This document shows positions 5,236-6,892 of a stretch of DNA of 6,892 bases, piece after piece. Origin of the DNA: Bacillota bacterium (GTDB lineage Bacteria > Bacillota_B > Desulfitobacteriia > Desulfitobacteriales > Desulfitobacteriaceae); the NCBI GenBank assembly GCA_021779415.1, contig JAJYAS010000178.1, positions 1-6,892 on the forward strand. The letters run 5' to 3'. Each line of letters opens with the position of its first letter. Position 1 is the stretch's first letter. Made by a program: the position numbers and the translations under genes. The notes beneath the pieces are model-generated. The model made no database searches and had not been told where the DNA came from. It worked only from the letters and a program-made list of their open reading frames with translations.

Positions 5236-5511
5236 ATGGGTCATTGGGGCAACCATTACATGATGGGCGGATGGGGATATGGTGGATATGGAAACGGTGT
5301 TTATGGTTGGATGGGTATGTTAATGCCTCTGATCATGGGAGCTGCTATTATTTTGCTAGGGATCTATGTATTTCGTCGTTCTACTTGGCAGGTTCGGACA
5401 GGAGTACTTAGCGATCAGAGTGCCTTGGATATCCTCCGTGAACGCTACGCACGTGGTGAGATAGATTCAGCCGAATATCAAAGTCGGAAACAGGATTTAG
5501 AAGGTAAATGA
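5236..5511 (+). CDS. Small SHOCT-domain membrane protein with Gly/Tyr/Met-rich N-terminus
   Basis: A 91-residue protein. Residues 1-24 are rich in Gly, Tyr, Trp, His and Met (MGHWGNHYMMGGWGYGGYGN). Residues 25-46 form one transmembrane helix followed by Arg-Arg, so the N-terminus is predicted to face outside. Residues 62-90 (SALDILRERYARGEID and onward) are a SHOCT domain, a short motif common at protein C-termini and thought to be an oligomerisation or interaction element. The ATG at 5236 is preferred, with AAGGGGG at 5219-5225 about 10 bases upstream; a TTG at 5233 directly before it, in frame, is equally possible and adds one residue. It is divergent from the DUF2680-like gene and convergent with the histidine kinase. 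Its role is unknown; the exposed Met/His residues suggest metal binding or sensing. Confidence 0.82.
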   Translation: MGHWGNHYMMGGWGYGGYGNGVYGWMGMLMPLIMGAAIILLGIYVFRRSTWQVRTGVLSDQSALDILRERYARGEIDSAEYQSRKQDLEGK

Positions 5512-5520
5512 GTAGGCTGC

Positions 5521-5558
5521 AAAAAAGTGGGTGAGGATTTAATCCCCACCCACTTTTT
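5521..5558. terminator. Bidirectional terminator between SHOCT gene and histidine kinase
   Basis: GTGGGTG (5527-5533) pairs with CACCCAC (5547-5553), extended by AAAAA/TTTTT outside and, after one mismatch, GGAT/ATCC inside. The A-run on one side and T-run on the other make it functional on both strands. It starts 10 bases after the SHOCT stop. The kinase stop codon (5539-5541) forms its 3-base loop. Confidence 0.88.
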
Positions 5559-6892
5559 GTTCCTTAGGAAGTTTGACAATAAATTCAGTCTCTTGCTCGA
5601 ATTTACTCTGTACGCTAATGGTGCCTTGATGGAGGGCTGTAATTTGATGGACAAGGGCTAGACCAATCCCGGTTCCCCCGGTTTCGCGGGTTCGGGATTT
5701 GTCAGTACGGTAAAAGCGCTCAAATATAAAAGGGAGATCTTCTTCAGAGATGCCGATACCTGTGTTTAGGATTCGGACTTCGGTAACAGTTGATGTTTGT
5801 GTAAGTGTGACGGCTACCAGACCGCCGTTTTCCGTGTACTGATAGGCATTGTGAACTAGATTGTAAAAGAGTCGGGTGAGAAGGCGCTCATCTCCGGACG
5901 TAGTCACGGGTTCTTCCGGAACGTTCAAATTTAGGGTCAATTCCTTTTCTTGGATGAGCGGTTGGAGGCTATGGATGATTCTTTCAAGCAGATGGTTTAA
6001 GTTCACAGGTTCTAAGCTTAGCTTTAAAGCGCCCATTTCAGCCACGTTTAAATCTTTAAGGTCGCTGGACAAGGCTACTAAACGGCCAATTTCCTCATGA
6101 ATGGAGGAGAGATTTTCCTGATCGGCAGGAAGAACGCCGTCCTGGAAAGCTTCAATATAGCTTTTGATCGAGGTTAAAGGTGTACGCAGCTCATGGGCGA
6201 TATCAGCGGTGAATTGTTTGCGGAGATTCTCTTGACGGTTTAAATTGTCGGCCATCGCGTTAAAGGCGTTCGCCAATTGACCTACCTCATCTTTGGACCG
6301 AAGGGATACTCGTTCATCAAGGTGTCCCTGACCAATACGTTCGGCGGCTTGCATTAATCGCTTCAACGGAGCGACGAGCCGGCGACTAGTGAAGTAACTG
6401 AGGATAATCCCAAATAGAAGCGCCAACCCTCCAGCAAAGAGAAGAAAACGAAAGACAGAGGATTGGAAGAGGACATCCTGGGGATTGAGAATTTGGGCGG
6501 TCGCTGGGTAGCGGACCAGGGCAGTTGCTAAAGTCCCGTGGGGTTCAGACACCGTTATGGTCTTCGTTTTGAATTTTGTGATGGAAGAGGAGGGCATCCC
6601 CATCCCCATCCCCATTCCGGCACGACCGTGCATCATGCTGCCCCTAGAGCTATTTAACGTGGCAATGAACTTACCGTTCGGATCAGTCAGCGTGACAATT
6701 GTACCGACCGGGAGGGATTGGCTTACTTGATCTAGAGAGGCGGGATCCCAAGTGCCCTTACTCAGATAAAGGGCGCTTAAACGAGAAGGTAACTCTTCCA
6801 AGATAGTTTCGTTTGTTTTGGTTAGATAATCAGTAAATTGTTGTTGGAAGACAAGATGGATGGAAAGCATGCTGAAGGTTAGGGTGATAAGC
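5539..6892 (-). CDS. Sensor histidine kinase with Met-rich extracellular loop, 5' end outside window
   Basis: A membrane sensor kinase of a two-component system. The frame stays open to the right edge: codons upstream of the ATG at 6870 read LITLTFS, continuing a hydrophobic helix, so the true start lies beyond 6892. Residues are counted here from the Met at 6870. The first helix is partly visible; an extracellular region runs to about 136; a second transmembrane helix is at about 139-160. HAMP follows (about 160-213), then the phosphoacceptor H-box with His226 (ADIAHELRTPLT), the N-box (NLVHNAYQYT, Asn341), G1 (NTGIGI), F-box (FIFERFYRTDKSR) and G2 (GGTGIGLALV). All catalytic motifs look intact. 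The outer loop contains MMHGRAGMGMGMGMP (79-93), a possible soft-metal site. It ends inside a terminator convergent with the SHOCT gene. The response regulator is probably encoded upstream, outside the window. Confidence 0.93.
   Translation of the reverse strand, partial: LITLTFSMLSIHLVFQQQFTDYLTKTNETILEELPSRLSALYLSKGTWDPASLDQVSQSLPVGTIVTLTDPNGKFIATLNSSRGSMMHGRAGMGMGMGMPSSSITKFKTKTITVSEPHGTLATALVRYPATAQILNPQDVLFQSSVFRFLLFAGGLALLFGIILSYFTSRRLVAPLKRLMQAAERIGQGHLDERVSLRSKDEVGQLANAFNAMADNLNRQENLRKQFTADIAHELRTPLTSIKSYIEAFQDGVLPADQENLSSIHEEIGRLVALSSDLKDLNVAEMGALKLSLEPVNLNHLLERIIHSLQPLIQEKELTLNLNVPEEPVTTSGDERLLTRLFYNLVHNAYQYTENGGLVAVTLTQTSTVTEVRILNTGIGISEEDLPFIFERFYRTDKSRTRETGGTGIGLALVHQITALHQGTISVQSKFEQETEFIVKLPKEQKVGGD
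6595..6618. repeat. Tandem hexamer CATCCC x4 in the kinase gene
   Basis: Three perfect CATCCC units (6595-6612) and one CATTCC unit (6613-6618) encode, on the minus strand, the repeated Gly-Met pairs of the kinase sensor loop. Gain or loss of units would keep the frame and change the number of methionines. Confidence 0.8.

Overview
The window looks like chromosomal DNA of an anaerobic, spore-former-type Firmicute, most like Desulfosporosinus, Desulfitobacterium or another Peptococcaceae member. This placement is inferred from gene content: Cys-rich ferredoxins, DGC proteins, a tungsten-enzyme maturase, a DUF2680-type secreted protein and strong AGGAGG ribosome sites. It does not rest on any marker gene. 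No rRNA, tRNA, CRISPR array or transposase is visible.

Region 1 (1-2390) is a tight five-gene operon whose promoter lies to the left of the window. It encodes a two-cluster ferredoxin, a DGC domain fused to a lipoyl-type GcvH domain, two stand-alone DGC proteins, and a second two-cluster ferredoxin. The genes overlap or lie within a few bases of each other, except for a 50-base gap before the last, and a strong hairpin terminator follows. Two of the products end in alternating Cys tails (CGCGC and CSCGC). Taken together the set looks like a cytoplasmic thiol, metal or sulfur relay: ferredoxins for electrons, DGC proteins as Cys-based binding modules, and a lipoyl-type swinging arm with a conserved acceptor lysine. 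Its substrate cannot be read from the sequence.

Region 2 (2400-4370) starts with its own sigma-A-like promoter and a nearby inverted repeat. It encodes a HepT/MntA-type toxin-antitoxin pair with intact catalytic motifs, then a radical SAM/SPASM protein that closely resembles the tungsten-cofactor oxidoreductase (AOR family) maturases. No AOR gene is present in the window. It may lie just upstream, with the toxin-antitoxin pair inserted between it and the maturase, but this is inference.

Region 3 (4430-6892) looks like a cell-envelope stress or metal-sensing module. A secreted DUF2680-like protein (minus strand) and a small SHOCT membrane protein (plus strand) are divergently transcribed from a 200-base region. 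That region holds seven TGAA/TTCA sites at an exact 11-base period, arranged as two facing arrays around one dyad centre, as expected for an OmpR-type response regulator. A convergent sensor histidine kinase follows, truncated by the right edge, with its response regulator presumably beyond it. All three proteins carry Met/Gly/His-rich segments predicted to lie outside the membrane, which suggests a soft metal such as copper or silver as the signal (inference).

The most noteworthy items are the DGC-GcvH fusion in a three-copy DGC operon with Cys-tailed partners, and the phased palindromic operator shared by the Met-rich envelope genes.
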